In this document: positions 1-8,398 of the stretch, in pieces
Position numbering within the stretch: position 1 is the stretch's first letter
Layout: the number at the start of each line of letters is the position of its first letter
Assembly (NCBI RefSeq): GCF_004362015.1
Contig: NZ_SNWW01000005.1
Location: forward strand, 1-64,000
DNA: 64,000 nucleotides
Source of the DNA: Flavobacterium chryseum
GTDB lineage: Bacteria > Bacteroidota > Bacteroidia > Flavobacteriales > Flavobacteriaceae
Reading direction: 5' to 3'
Notes under the pieces: model-generated
Database searches by the model: none
What the model saw: the letters and a program-made list of their open reading frames with translations, nothing else
Told to the model about the DNA's origin: nothing
Program-made: the position numbers and the translations under genes

Positions 1-2
1 AC

Positions 3-191
3 TTAAAAACGTTTGAAAGCAGATATTTTAAAATGTATCCACTTGGCATAGTTAATTTTAGCAGAACAATATACGAATCAGTTTTTAATTCTAAAGTTTT
101 TGTTAGAGTTACCACTTATAAAAGTGCAAATTATAATCAGTTATTTATTAAAGTAAAAAGGGCATATGAATGTCGCTTCTTATTTTTTTAG
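3..191 (+). CDS. Possible 3' end of a gene truncated by the window edge
   Basis: An open frame enters from the left edge and stops at TAG 189-191, giving about 62 residues rich in Phe, Tyr, Lys and Arg. I recognise no family. The short length and lack of motifs mean this could be a chance open frame in AT-rich DNA. A weak TCCTCG/CGAGGA dyad (about 192-245) followed by a T run lies just downstream and would fit a terminator. Confidence 0.25.
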   Translation, partial: LKTFESRYFKMYPLGIVNFSRTIYESVFNSKVFVRVTTYKSANYNQLFIKVKRAYECRFLFF

Positions 192-626
192 TCCTCGGGT
201 AATTAGCCGAAATCTCTTAGCTTTCAAAATTGAAACACACGAGGATTTTTAATACATGTAAATAAATTACAACTTGTATATAACAAACGTGTCCGAAGTC
301 AGGAAACATTTGCACAGCTTTTCATAAGAACTCTTGAGTGAACGGGTGTTTTTTTATTGATCCGCTATTACGATAAATCTCTGCTCACATTTAGGTATAA
401 AATGGATTCATAAGTCTTAAAAAATCCGGTACACTTCAAAATAACGCTTTCACAGTTAAAAAAAAAATACACCTAATCTTAATTAAATAAACTAATATTA
501 TCCTGATTTATTAACTTTAAAAACAGTTTTGTAAACATGAGGCAAACTTTATTTTTACTTTTATGAAGTAAATACCTTTTAGCCACAAAAAGTTAAGGCG
601 GTTTAAAAATATTCAACAAAAGTTTT

Positions 627-710
627 GTGGCAAAATCGTGGCACAAGCTTTTCTGCAAAAATAAAATAGCATGCAAATCAAGTGTATAAATGTGTAGGTT
701 CGAATGTGCC
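627..710 (+). repeat. att-like segment, left copy
   Basis: GTGGCA occurs twice at 627-643, separated by AAAAT/C, and a T-loop-like GGTTCGAAT ends at 705, 72 bases after the first repeat. The same arrangement recurs at 5337-5414 with 71-base spacing. This resembles recombinase arm-type sites next to a tRNA-derived crossover site, but no complete tRNA is present. The role is inferred from layout and the nearby recombinase remnant. Confidence 0.4.
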
Positions 711-807
711 GCTGAACATCAAATACTAAAATACAATTATTTATAAAACGTCAATTTTCTGAAGTGCACTAAATGAATAACCTATTTTTATATGTTTGAG
801 ATGATTT

Positions 808-864
808 GGCAAATCCGAATAATGGACTTAATTTAGTTCCAAGCTCAGTGTAGTACCAGAACCT
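808..864 (+). repeat. Dispersed near-repeat, copy 1
   Basis: This stretch aligns with 3164-3215. Shared blocks are AAATCCGAA, CTTAATTTAGT, AAGC and TGTRGYACCRGAAC. Each copy lies 35-40 bases before the start of an unrelated small gene (902 and 3249), so this may be a cassette boundary or a shared leader. Confidence 0.4.
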
Positions 865-901
865 TATCAGACAGTTTAACAGAACCGCAAACAAAACCAA
901 A

Positions 902-1441
902 ATGAAATCAATAGTTCAACATTTAAGAGAAGAAAAAAAACTAACCCAATCTGAACTTGCTGAAAAAACGGGTCTTTCGTTACGAACTATTCAACGTATT
1001 GAAGCTGGAAATACTCCAAAAGGATTTACGCTGCAAACCCTAGCCAGTGTGTTTGAAATTGCACCTGAAAAATTACAAGCTTCAGAAGAAGGCACAAATG
1101 TTAACAGAGCAAAACTGATTAATCTTAGCATTTTGTGTGGAATTCTATTTCCATACGGTGGAGTGATCGTGCCCCTATTTTTGACTTACAAAACAGAAAA
1201 CACTAAAAATAGGGACTTAGGAAAGAGTATGGTGAGTATTCAAATTCTGCTGACGATGGCATTAAGCGTTTCTCTGATCGCAAGCCCCTTTCTTCAAAAA
1301 GGATTAACTGTTAGATTTCCAATATTTTTAATCCCTTTAATAGCAACTATTGTCCTTCAATTAGCAGTTGTAATTTTAAACGGGATAAGTTTAAACCAAA
1401 AGCAAGATTTGCCTAAAAAACTAAAAGTCAATTTTTTATAA
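902..1441 (+). CDS. XRE-family HTH regulator with membrane domain
   Basis: This is a 179-residue protein. Residues 1-60 form a clear XRE/Cro helix-turn-helix, with the recognition segment SELAEKTGLSLRTIQRIEAG. Three hydrophobic segments follow (about 74-95, 109-130 and 138-163), so the DNA-binding domain is probably tethered to the cytoplasmic membrane. Fusions of XRE domains to short membrane domains are common in Flavobacteriaceae, usually without known targets. The ATG at 902 follows an A-rich leader and places the HTH at the extreme N-terminus, which is the usual arrangement. It stands alone: the next gene starts 90 bases downstream after a 10-bp dyad. Target genes and signal cannot be read from the sequence. 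Confidence 0.85.
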   Translation: MKSIVQHLREEKKLTQSELAEKTGLSLRTIQRIEAGNTPKGFTLQTLASVFEIAPEKLQASEEGTNVNRAKLINLSILCGILFPYGGVIVPLFLTYKTENTKNRDLGKSMVSIQILLTMALSVSLIASPFLQKGLTVRFPIFLIPLIATIVLQLAVVILNGISLNQKQDLPKKLKVNFL

Positions 1442-1471
1442 AATCTGTCAGCACATTGACGTATAATTGTC

Positions 1472-1498
1472 ATATCAATTTTGAAAGGAAATTGATAT
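1472..1498. promoter_or_regulatory. 10-bp inverted repeat between XRE and protease genes
   Basis: ATATCAATTT (1472-1481) and AAATTGATAT (1489-1498) are perfect complements separated by seven bases. There is no T tract on the + strand, so an operator for the upstream regulator or for gene 1531 is as likely as a terminator. Confidence 0.4.
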
Positions 1499-1530
1499 CA
1501 TAAATAGAAATTTGTAAAAAAATTATACTT

Positions 1531-2442
1531 ATGAAAATCGTAAAGAAAATTGTGTTGGCTTTTTTAGTTTTATTTGTTTTGTCTTCCATTAGTGGCTACA
1601 TCTATTTTGATCAAAAATTTACACCGGAACAAAATTACTTGAAGGTCGAAAACGAGAGCGGTCCCGTTTCATTTAAATGGATTGGCAATGAAAAAAATGT
1701 TTTGCTACTTCCGATTCATTTCGAAGGTGACGCCGAAAATTATTATTTGCAATTTGATACCGGTTCTCCTTACACCGTTTTTTATTCAAAATCGATCAAA
1801 AATATTTCTCAAATATCAACAAAGGGAAGTGTTGCAAAAACCGCGTTTTCCATTGGTAAAACAAAAATAGCTTCGGACTATTTCAAAATTTATGAACTAG
1901 AAAATGACATTAAAAATGATTCCATTAAAATCATTGGAACAATAGGAGCCGATATTTTAGAAAACCGAAAATCACTGATTAATTTTAAAGAAAGTTTTAT
2001 TTCATTAAATCTAAATAAAGCGCCAGCAAGCTTTCAAAAAAATTTGGCAGATTTTGAATTTAAAAAGAGAAAAATAATAATTAAAGGCTTTTTAAAAGGA
2101 CAGGAAGAAGATTTTTTATTTGACTCAGGAACCAGCGCATATGAATTATTAACCAGTAAAGAAGTTTGGCACGAATTAAAATTATCGAATAGTAAAACAA
2201 CTATTGAGAAGTCGCAATCTTGGAAAAGGGTTTTAACGACTTATACCGCAGATTGTAATCAAAACATTATATTTGACAATCAAAAAATCCCTTTGAAAAA
2301 TGTTACTTACGTAGAAGGTTATTCGAAAATGCAATATGCAATGATGAAATTTTCGGGAATGACGGGAATGTTAGGTAACAAAATATTTTTAAATAAAAAT
2401 TTGTACTTAGACTGTTTACAAAACAAAATGGGAATTGAATAA
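1531..2442 (+). CDS. Membrane-anchored aspartyl protease-like protein
   Basis: This 303-residue protein has an N-terminal hydrophobic anchor (about 6-26) and two aspartyl protease active-site motifs: D76-T-G-S in the first half and D198-S-G-T in the second. A hydrophobic-hydrophobic-Gly segment (IGTIGADIL, about 135-143) and a second one near the C-terminus (TGMLGNKIF) match the structural motif that follows each catalytic Asp. The layout therefore suggests two retropepsin-like lobes in one chain, as in the aspartyl-protease families of Bacteroidetes. It probably acts in the periplasm. The substrate is unknown. Neighbours give no functional link: it is a single gene with gaps of about 90-110 bases on each side. 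Confidence 0.75.
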   Translation: MKIVKKIVLAFLVLFVLSSISGYIYFDQKFTPEQNYLKVENESGPVSFKWIGNEKNVLLLPIHFEGDAENYYLQFDTGSPYTVFYSKSIKNISQISTKGSVAKTAFSIGKTKIASDYFKIYELENDIKNDSIKIIGTIGADILENRKSLINFKESFISLNLNKAPASFQKNLADFEFKKRKIIIKGFLKGQEEDFLFDSGTSAYELLTSKEVWHELKLSNSKTTIEKSQSWKRVLTTYTADCNQNIIFDNQKIPLKNVTYVEGYSKMQYAMMKFSGMTGMLGNKIFLNKNLYLDCLQNKMGIE

Positions 2443-2549
2443 AACCTTATGCTAACAGCCTCTTTACGCAATTGCGGAATTTTCTTAGACGGAAAATTCA
2501 TTTTTACGAAGAAGGTTATCTTGAGAACTGTAGCAAAAAATTACCATAG

Positions 2550-3071
2550 ATGGACATAGAAAAAGTATTTAAAAAAATTTCAATAAGAGGCAGGTTTGCT
2601 TTTGGCGTAAAATGTATTGAGAGATATATTTCAGAAAACAAAATAGAAATCAAAAGTATTGACAAACTTTTAACTCAGTTATGGGAATTTACAGAGTCTG
2701 AAAATTTAGACGTTTGGGATGAAAAAATTAGTGATTTAAATCCAACTAACATCTTAGAGATAGAATACGAAAAATTTCCAGATGATTTTCCAACAATAGA
2801 TGCATCAGAATATAAGGAATTAAAAAAAATCTATCAAAATCTAAATCAAGATCTAATTAAACTGATTTCAAAAACAATCGAAATAGGAACATCTAATTTA
2901 TATGGTGGTACTGGAGGATATAGCAATCATAGTTTAATCCCAACAATTGAAGTTTATAAAATAGCGGAAAAATCATTATCAAAAATGCCTGATGTGAATA
3001 GTTTTATCCAATTTAGATTTTCTGAATTTAATGGTTGGGGAAATAAAATCGTAAGACATAATATTGAATAA
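2550..3071 (+). CDS. Hypothetical protein, 173 residues
   Basis: I do not recognise the family. It is a soluble, acidic, mostly helical-looking protein without a signal peptide or membrane segment. A Gly-rich patch (YGGTGGYSNHS, about 117-127) is the only striking local feature. Size, acidity and its solitary position in accessory DNA resemble immunity-type or other cargo genes, but no toxin partner is visible next to it, so this is only a guess. The ATG at 2550 is preceded by an A-rich leader. The following 140 bases are non-coding and hold a near-repeat of the DNA before the XRE gene. Confidence 0.6.
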   Translation: MDIEKVFKKISIRGRFAFGVKCIERYISENKIEIKSIDKLLTQLWEFTESENLDVWDEKISDLNPTNILEIEYEKFPDDFPTIDASEYKELKKIYQNLNQDLIKLISKTIEIGTSNLYGGTGGYSNHSLIPTIEVYKIAEKSLSKMPDVNSFIQFRFSEFNGWGNKIVRHNIE

Positions 3072-3163
3072 AATACGTTTGTTAACAGGTTCAACTGGAT
3101 TTGAGCATTGGAGTTTAATGGAAAGTTAGTTTATTTACTTGGCCTGATCGCTATCGCTTAAGC

Positions 3164-3215
3164 GGAAAATCCGAAGAGCTTAATTTAGTCTCAAAGCCGC
3201 TGTGGCACCGGAACG
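3164..3215 (+). repeat. Dispersed near-repeat, copy 2
   Basis: Partner of 808-864. It ends in GGCACCGGAACGTTGCGCG and sits just before the membrane protein gene. The similarity is clear by eye but imperfect, with small indels. Confidence 0.4.
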
Positions 3216-3248
3216 TTGCGCGTAATTTTACCTCAAAACATAGAAAAC

Positions 3249-3824
3249 ATGAATTTATACAAAAGAATTATTGAAATAATTGATGCGAACCTGATTCACT
3301 GTCTTATTCCAATAATTCTAACCTTAATAGTTATAGAGCTTCTTTTCAAAAAACGTTTTGCAACTAAAAAAGTACTGCATTTAATTTGCTGGATAATCAT
3401 TTTATATTCAATAATTACCTGGACTTATTCATTAGCAGGAATGATATTTTATCCTGAAGAATTTGCATTTATTGAAAGAGCGACAGGTTCATACAGCTGG
3501 GCGTATTGGACAATGTTTTTATCCGGATTGATTTTACCTTTCGCATTATTTATAAAAAAAATATCTTCAAACTTTTATTATGTACTATTTGTAGCCATTT
3601 TTATGAAAATAGGCTTCTATTTTGAACGGTTTGTTATAATGGTGACGATTTTCCATCGGGAATATGGAACTGAAAGGGAAAATACTGAATTTACCGAATC
3701 CCTCCCATTTGCAATACTAATGCTATTTATCCAAGGAATTATAATTGCCATAATTTTATTAAGCATCTTTGAAATTATAAAAAAGAAAAGGATTAAAGGT
3801 CAAAGCTTTCTCAACGACTTATGA
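3249..3824 (+). CDS. Integral membrane protein, function unknown
   Basis: This 191-residue protein has about five hydrophobic segments and a basic C-terminal tail. I chose the ATG at 3249 over an in-frame TTG at 3216, because the extra residues encoded upstream are polar and overlap the near-repeat, while the ATG leads directly into the first helix. The middle (SYSWAYWTMFLSGLILP) and a later FERFVI motif faintly resemble NrfD/PsrC-type quinol-interacting membrane subunits. The protein is much shorter than those, and no Fe-S or molybdopterin partner is nearby, so I do not assign a function. It is a single gene followed by a long non-coding gap. Confidence 0.6.
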   Translation: MNLYKRIIEIIDANLIHCLIPIILTLIVIELLFKKRFATKKVLHLICWIIILYSIITWTYSLAGMIFYPEEFAFIERATGSYSWAYWTMFLSGLILPFALFIKKISSNFYYVLFVAIFMKIGFYFERFVIMVTIFHREYGTERENTEFTESLPFAILMLFIQGIIIAIILLSIFEIIKKKRIKGQSFLNDL

Positions 3825-4252
3825 AATTATTCTCTATATTTTAATTGAATTAAAATTATACCGACAAGTTTTTATGCTTTGAATTACAGCAAAAGAACAA
3901 TAATGGCTCTATTAGCCCCGATAGCAGTTAAATCCTTTTGTGCCTGGGTTTGTCACCCTCCAGTACTTTTTATATTGGTCCATCCTGAATATATTATTAT
4001 TACCTACAAATTCAAATTACACATCAATTATACCTGAAATAAGGATAAAACTCGCTAATTAAAATATCCCCTTACAGTGTTTTTTCTTTCTTTGCAACAA
4101 ATCTATCGGTATCCGTTTCAATTATCATCTTACAATTGTTGGTCGTGTGTGGGGATTATATAAAGGAGATATTTTAACTATGTAAAATAACATACCATTC
4201 ACAATTTAATTTTGCTTTTGTAAGAATTATTTCAATTAAATATAATAACCTT
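3825..4252. other. Non-coding gap with a Flavobacterium-type intergenic motif
   Basis: No gene is visible in 428 bases. The stretch at 3912-3943, beginning TAGCCCCGATAGCAG and continuing into ATCCTTTT, matches from memory a short sequence that recurs between genes in Flavobacterium genomes. That supports the host assignment but is unverified. The last 50 bases before 4253 are AT-rich (TATAATAACCTT before the ATG) and may hold the promoter of the next gene. Confidence 0.35.
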
Positions 4253-5206
4253 ATGAGGACGCTGCTATTAATTATATACTGTGTTTTTACTAGCCTTTCT
4301 TACTCACAGGAGCAGAAATTCACACCTAAGCTCAAGCTGGCTATGGAGACCTATGCCTTTTTAAAAGGTCAGAGTGCCGCTCTCAAGAAAGTCGGAATAC
4401 AGTTCCCGGAACTTCAGAATGATGTTAAGGCGGTGGCAGATAGTTCACAATTAGTATTTGGACGTGCAGAGAAAAATATAGATCAATTTTTAAAATATGA
4501 GCTGGACAATGTAGAATTCACTTCAATGCAAAGAAGAATAGACTCTTTGCTGAATGAACATTTAAAACATCCAATTCAAAAAGAAGAATATGCACGCAAT
4601 TTTCTTAAAAAAGTCAGATTCGAATTACTGCTCAGTAAGGCAGACGATATTCAAAAAAGTATTATTTCATTTGCATACTATGATGCTCCACATCAGGAAG
4701 TTATTGATGGACATGTTGTTGATTTTACAACCAATCGACATCCTAAAGCTGAAAAGTCTGCTGTTAAAGTAATTATACCTAAAAGCTGGAGAGCTGAGGA
4801 AGCAGAAATGTCTGAAACCGTACAGCAGTTTACAAGCCATGACGGAAAAGGCTCTGAGAAAATTCTAATAGTGGTTCATGACCTGACTGCAGAAGACAAA
4901 AATATTATTCTTAACAAAAAGACTATTAGTGAAATGGTATCTTCTCATACCAACATTATACGTACTGAAACTATAACCATTGATGGTTTACCTGGAATGA
5001 TGATTGAAGTTGAAGAAATATTAAATTTGTCAGATACCAGGAAGAAAATACGTATGCTGCAGTTTATGTTTGCCTACAACCAAAAATTATACTGCCTGCA
5101 AGGGAGTATCGGTCCAGCCGACATAAACCAGAATCTGGACCGTCATATAAAAAAATATGAACCGCTGTTCCGGCTTATCGCAGCCGGAACACAAATAGTT
5201 GACTAA
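4253..5206 (+). CDS. Secreted hypothetical protein, 317 residues
   Basis: An N-terminal signal peptide (hydrophobic residues 3-18, ending SYSQ) indicates export to the periplasm or outer face. Residues about 25-130 look helical and charged. Residues about 150-310 alternate strands and helices, starting VKVIIPKSWRAEE. They resemble small stand-alone alpha/beta domains such as PsbP/Mog1-like folds, but I cannot confirm that. I do not recognise the family. Codon and base use is less AT-rich than its immediate neighbours, with more CTG and GGC codons, which suggests a different origin from the flanking DNA. It lies just inside the right-hand att-like segment and has no operon partner. Confidence 0.6.
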   Translation: MRTLLLIIYCVFTSLSYSQEQKFTPKLKLAMETYAFLKGQSAALKKVGIQFPELQNDVKAVADSSQLVFGRAEKNIDQFLKYELDNVEFTSMQRRIDSLLNEHLKHPIQKEEYARNFLKKVRFELLLSKADDIQKSIISFAYYDAPHQEVIDGHVVDFTTNRHPKAEKSAVKVIIPKSWRAEEAEMSETVQQFTSHDGKGSEKILIVVHDLTAEDKNIILNKKTISEMVSSHTNIIRTETITIDGLPGMMIEVEEILNLSDTRKKIRMLQFMFAYNQKLYCLQGSIGPADINQNLDRHIKKYEPLFRLIAAGTQIVD

Positions 5207-5336
5207 TTATGTGCCAGCCATAGTCCGTTAACCATCATTACTAGATATTCAAATAATGAATTATAACATTCATTTTAAACAAGTTAAATTTTTTAAAAAG
5301 TTTTTTTTTTTAGAAAATTTTGTCTTTTTAAGTTTC

Positions 5337-5430
5337 GTGGCAACATCGTGGCAATCTAGTTTTAAAAAATTAAAAACGCAGGAAATACAAGGGTTTCAAG
5401 CTTATAGTTCGAATCCTGCTCTCCCCACAA
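5337..5430 (+). repeat. att-like segment with tRNA 3'-end remnant, right copy
   Basis: GTGGCA-ACATC-GTGGCA occupies 5337-5353. TTCGAAT starts at 5408 and continues into CCTGCTCTCCCCAC, which reads like a tRNA T-loop, 3' T-stem and 3' acceptor strand. The bases immediately 5' of the loop (TATAG) do not pair with CCTGC, and no 5' tRNA half is present, so this is a fragment and not a tRNA gene. It fits a site left by a tRNA-targeting recombinase. A degraded recombinase begins 300 bases downstream. Confidence 0.5.
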
Positions 5431-5460
5431 AAAAGTCCTAATGAAAATTAGGGCTTTTTT
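5431..5460 (+). terminator. Hairpin plus T run after tRNA-like fragment
   Basis: AGTCCTAA (5434-5441) pairs with TTAGGGCT (5448-5455, one G-T pair) and is followed by a T run. This is a normal intrinsic terminator, as expected behind a tRNA 3' end. Confidence 0.6.
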
Positions 5461-5514
5461 TATGGAAAATTTCATTGCTAAAAATTAAAATCTCCAGTAA
5501 ATTCAAAAAATATA

Positions 5515-5548
5515 AAAAAGCTGCAAATCCAAGGATTTGCAGCTTTTT
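5515..5548. terminator. Perfect 16-bp hairpin terminator
   Basis: AAAAAGCTGCAAATCC (5515-5530) is exactly complementary to 5533-5548 around a two-base centre, and T or A runs flank it on both sides. It should work in both directions. The rest of 5461-5730 contains no gene. Confidence 0.7.
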
Positions 5549-5730
5549 GTTTTTAAGGAAATTTCCAATCTTTATCTTTCAGCAAAATGTGCCACAGAAT
5601 CACACCTGAACGCTTGTAAATACAAAAGTTAAGGAGGTTAATGACTTGTTTATTTGAGTGTATAATTCTACATTTATTAATCTAAAAAGTTGAATTATGT
5701 GAGAGAAGAGTTTTGGGATGTTTTTTTTTG

Positions 5731-6336
5731 AAAACAGCCCACAAAGGAAGTAAAATTAGAGCAGTTCATCTTAGAATAGCCGTAGACGGCATTACTAAAG
5801 AAGCATCCACCAAACGCAAATGGGAATATTCAATTCATAAAAGACTTTGAGTTTTACCTTAGAACAATTAGAAATTGCAGCAACAATATAAACTTTAATA
5901 CATTGCTAATTTCAAAAAAACAGTAATCCGTGCAATTGACAAGGAGATAATTCTAAAAGATCCTTTTAAAAACCTCAAAGGAAGAAAAACAAAGTTGGTA
6001 AAACAACCTCTTTCAACTCAGGAATTATATGAATTGGAAAGACATTATTTCACTACAGACAGGCTCAATGTAGTGAGAGATGTGTTTGTATTTCAGTGCT
6101 ACACAGGATTGGCTTACATTGACGTATACCAGCTTAGTAGGTCAGATATTAAAAATGGAATTGACTGCAACTTATGGATCATGTCTGAGAGACAGAAAAA
6201 CAAATTCTAGCACGAATGTCCCGCTCCTACCTCAGGCACTTAAAATAATTAAGAAGTATAAAGATCACCCGCTTTGTTTGCAGCGTGGCAGAGTTCTGCC
6301 AGTTTATTCCAACCAGAAAATAAATGAGTATCTTAA
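5731..6336 (+). pseudogene. Degraded tyrosine recombinase (integrase)
   Basis: The reading frame from 5731 gives an arm-type DNA-binding N-terminus typical of Bacteroidetes integrases (LRIAVDGITKEAS, then KRKWEYS). It then runs into several in-frame stops around 5848-5900. The same frame resumes near 5915 with core-binding sequence (KKTVIRAIDKE) and a catalytic-domain start with TGLAYIDVYQLS. It breaks again at 6210, and the following sequence (VPLLPQALKIIKKYK) is in another frame. The C-terminal catalytic boxes with the conserved Arg, His and Tyr are absent. Box I has Ala where most family members have Arg; IntDOT-type integrases also lack that Arg. The gene is non-functional from deletion, stops and a frameshift. 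It is probably the remnant of the element associated with the adjacent att-like segment. Confidence 0.75.
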
Positions 6337-6344
6337 ATTCCGCG

Positions 6345-6369
6345 AAAAGCACCTCAATGAGGTGCTTTT
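6345..6369. terminator. Bidirectional hairpin terminator
   Basis: AAAAGCACCTC (6345-6355) and GAGGTGCTTTT (6359-6369) pair perfectly around AAT. It lies between the recombinase remnant and the 3' end of the - strand peptidase gene, so it probably ends the biosynthetic locus on this side. Confidence 0.7.
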
Positions 6370-6437
6370 TAAATTTCAATACTTTCCTTACTTTATAAAA
6401 TTTATATTTTATCTTATTTTATTTTAACAATTACTTT

Positions 6438-8375
6438 TTAAAACAAAAATCCCCAATATTCAAAATAAATCCCCACAACCAATAACGAAAATAAGATTGT
6501 TGCATTAACGCTTTTATTTGAAATCGTCTGGATTTTAAGAATAAAATAAAGTATTGAAAGTATTGTAAATAGTATAAAAACCCATTGCGTTATAAAGAGA
6601 TAATTAAATTGATTGAATATTCCGAAAGCAAGTATATAAAAATTATCCTGAGCCGTGGTATTTACAGCCAAAATAAATCCGATAATGGTAAAAAAACTTA
6701 ATAAGGAGGTTATTATAATTAAATACTTTAAAAATTTATTTTGTTTTTTATCTTTTGTTTTTACAATCAATTCATAACCAAAAAAGAAGATTGAAATTAA
6801 TAATATAATGAGTGCTGTAAAAAGCGGACCAAAAAAGAGGAGGTTAAATTCGTTAAGACTTTTGGCGAAACTAGAAACTCCTGCATTAATTTTTACATCT
6901 GTAACAAAATGAACTTTATTATCTGATTCTAATTCTTTTGTATCCGGTCTTTGATTTGGATTTTTTACAAATTCTGCAGCAATTTGAACTCCAAGTTTTG
7001 AAAAAGCAGGCGTATGACCCGAAACTGGGGCATTTACCAGAAATCCGTTTTTGAATCTCGCTGCTGTAATTTTACCATTTGAAGCCGGAGTAATAGGATC
7101 AAAATTTCCTGCAAATACTAATACCGGTGCCGTTAATGCTGAAAGGTTTGATAAATCATTTACCGCTAATCGTTTATTTGCTCCTAAATTCCATTTATTA
7201 CAAACTACAAAATCTGATTTGTAAAACGAAAGTCCGCCTTTTAATTTTTTGTAATCAAGTGCATCTTTATTAAATTCTGAAACAGAATTATTCGGTACAG
7301 CCTCATTACAGCTTACACAATAATACTGACCATAATCTAAACCCAAAGCTCCTGAAAAAGCAGCAACCAAAGAACTCAAAGTACTTTTATTTTCTTTATT
7401 AAATTCAGTTATCAATAACGGTATTACTTCTATTAATTTTTTTTGATATAGTGATTGCTGAATCGCAATTTTAAAATCTTCAGCATTATAGGTAAACTTT
7501 CCGCTTGGAATTATTTTATTGTCAACCTTAACTGTAATTGGGTTTTTCGCTAATTTTTCTATGGTTTTAAAATATGTGTTTTCCAGATTTGGATATTGCT
7601 TATTACAGTTAGGATCATTTTCGCAAGCGCTAAATACCTTTTTTAGACTATTCATATAATTCTCCGTATTATAATTGTAATATTGGGCAATATCTGAAAT
7701 CGAAGAATCGAGAATTAGTGATTTAATATCCTGAGGAAAGTCATTTGCATAAACCTGAGCGGTATAAGTACCATACGAAACAGCATAAACATTCCACTTA
7801 TCGTATTTTAAGGCAATTTTTAAAGCATTTAAATCCTTAACAATTGATTTACTGTTATAGGCATTTATATCAATACCTCTGTTTAATAAATCTTGTTTAC
7901 AGGCTATTGAAGCAATTGTTTTTTGCTGTTCATCCTGCGTACTATTCTGATTTTTTGCTAATATTTCCAAAAATGTTTTCCCTAAGTCCGGGCAAAATTT
8001 TGGCAGAGAATTTCCTGTACCTCTCACATCAAATAAAACAATATCGCTGTTTTTTCTTAACGGATGGACCAGCCACGGCCATATTCCAGCAACACCTCCA
8101 GATCCTGGCCCGCCGTCTATATAGACAACCGGATTTGAATTTGTATTTTTTGAAGTGCTTTTTAAAACTGCCACAGCAATTTTAATGGTTTTTCCTGTTG
8201 GTTTATCCCAGTTTTCAGGAACGGTTAAGTACGACCATTTTATGTTTTCCTGAGCAAGGTTTTTATCTCCGGGAAAAAAAGTGGTTCTTTTTTCTAATTT
8301 AAAGGTATTTGTTTGCGCAAACAAACAAGTTGATGACATAGATAGTAATAAAAACAGGATAATTAATTTTTTCAT
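6438..8375 (-). CDS. Secreted/membrane S33-like alpha/beta-hydrolase (tripeptidyl aminopeptidase type)
   Basis: This 645-residue protein starts with a signal peptide (1-21, ending FAQ). The catalytic domain (about 45-480) has the oxyanion motif DGGPGSGG at 87-94, the nucleophile elbow V-S200-Y-G, an Asp in AGNFDPITP (D426) and a His in SGHTP (H454). It therefore has the full Ser-Asp-His triad of the S33 prolyl/tripeptidyl aminopeptidase group with a TAP-like C-terminal part. Unusually, residues about 510-645 add roughly four transmembrane helices, so the enzyme is probably anchored with its active site in the periplasm. It is the last gene after NRPS-H and the phosphopantetheinyl transferase (22-base gap) and lies before a terminator. 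A role in trimming or degrading the exported peptide, or in self-protection, is inferred from position only. Confidence 0.8.
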   Translation of the reverse strand: MKKLIILFLLLSMSSTCLFAQTNTFKLEKRTTFFPGDKNLAQENIKWSYLTVPENWDKPTGKTIKIAVAVLKSTSKNTNSNPVVYIDGGPGSGGVAGIWPWLVHPLRKNSDIVLFDVRGTGNSLPKFCPDLGKTFLEILAKNQNSTQDEQQKTIASIACKQDLLNRGIDINAYNSKSIVKDLNALKIALKYDKWNVYAVSYGTYTAQVYANDFPQDIKSLILDSSISDIAQYYNYNTENYMNSLKKVFSACENDPNCNKQYPNLENTYFKTIEKLAKNPITVKVDNKIIPSGKFTYNAEDFKIAIQQSLYQKKLIEVIPLLITEFNKENKSTLSSLVAAFSGALGLDYGQYYCVSCNEAVPNNSVSEFNKDALDYKKLKGGLSFYKSDFVVCNKWNLGANKRLAVNDLSNLSALTAPVLVFAGNFDPITPASNGKITAARFKNGFLVNAPVSGHTPAFSKLGVQIAAEFVKNPNQRPDTKELESDNKVHFVTDVKINAGVSSFAKSLNEFNLLFFGPLFTALIILLISIFFFGYELIVKTKDKKQNKFLKYLIIITSLLSFFTIIGFILAVNTTAQDNFYILAFGIFNQFNYLFITQWVFILFTILSILYFILKIQTISNKSVNATILFSLLVVGIYFEYWGFLF

Positions 8376-8398
8376 TTTGATTGAATTAAATTATGGTT

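Larger units (their letters stand above)
192..901. other. Non-coding accessory DNA
   Basis: About 700 AT-rich bases without a credible gene on either strand. It contains the att-like segment at 627-710 and one copy of a dispersed near-repeat at 808-864, just before the XRE gene. I see no RNA gene here. Confidence 0.5.

Noticed and set aside
3216..3248. TTG start of the membrane protein
   Set aside because: It would overlap the near-repeat and add a polar stretch; the ATG at 3249 leads directly into the first helix.
5378..5430. Complete tRNA gene
   Set aside because: Only a T-loop and 3' acceptor-like strand are present. The T-stem does not pair locally and no D-arm, anticodon arm or 5' acceptor strand is found.
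5256..5441. Small + strand open frame
   Set aside because: It runs through the GTGGCA repeats and the tRNA-like fragment and has low-complexity Lys/Phe content.
6080..6427. Separate gene in the recombinase region
   Set aside because: Its first part is a wrong-frame reading of the recombinase core, its middle is the frameshifted continuation, and its end is terminator DNA.
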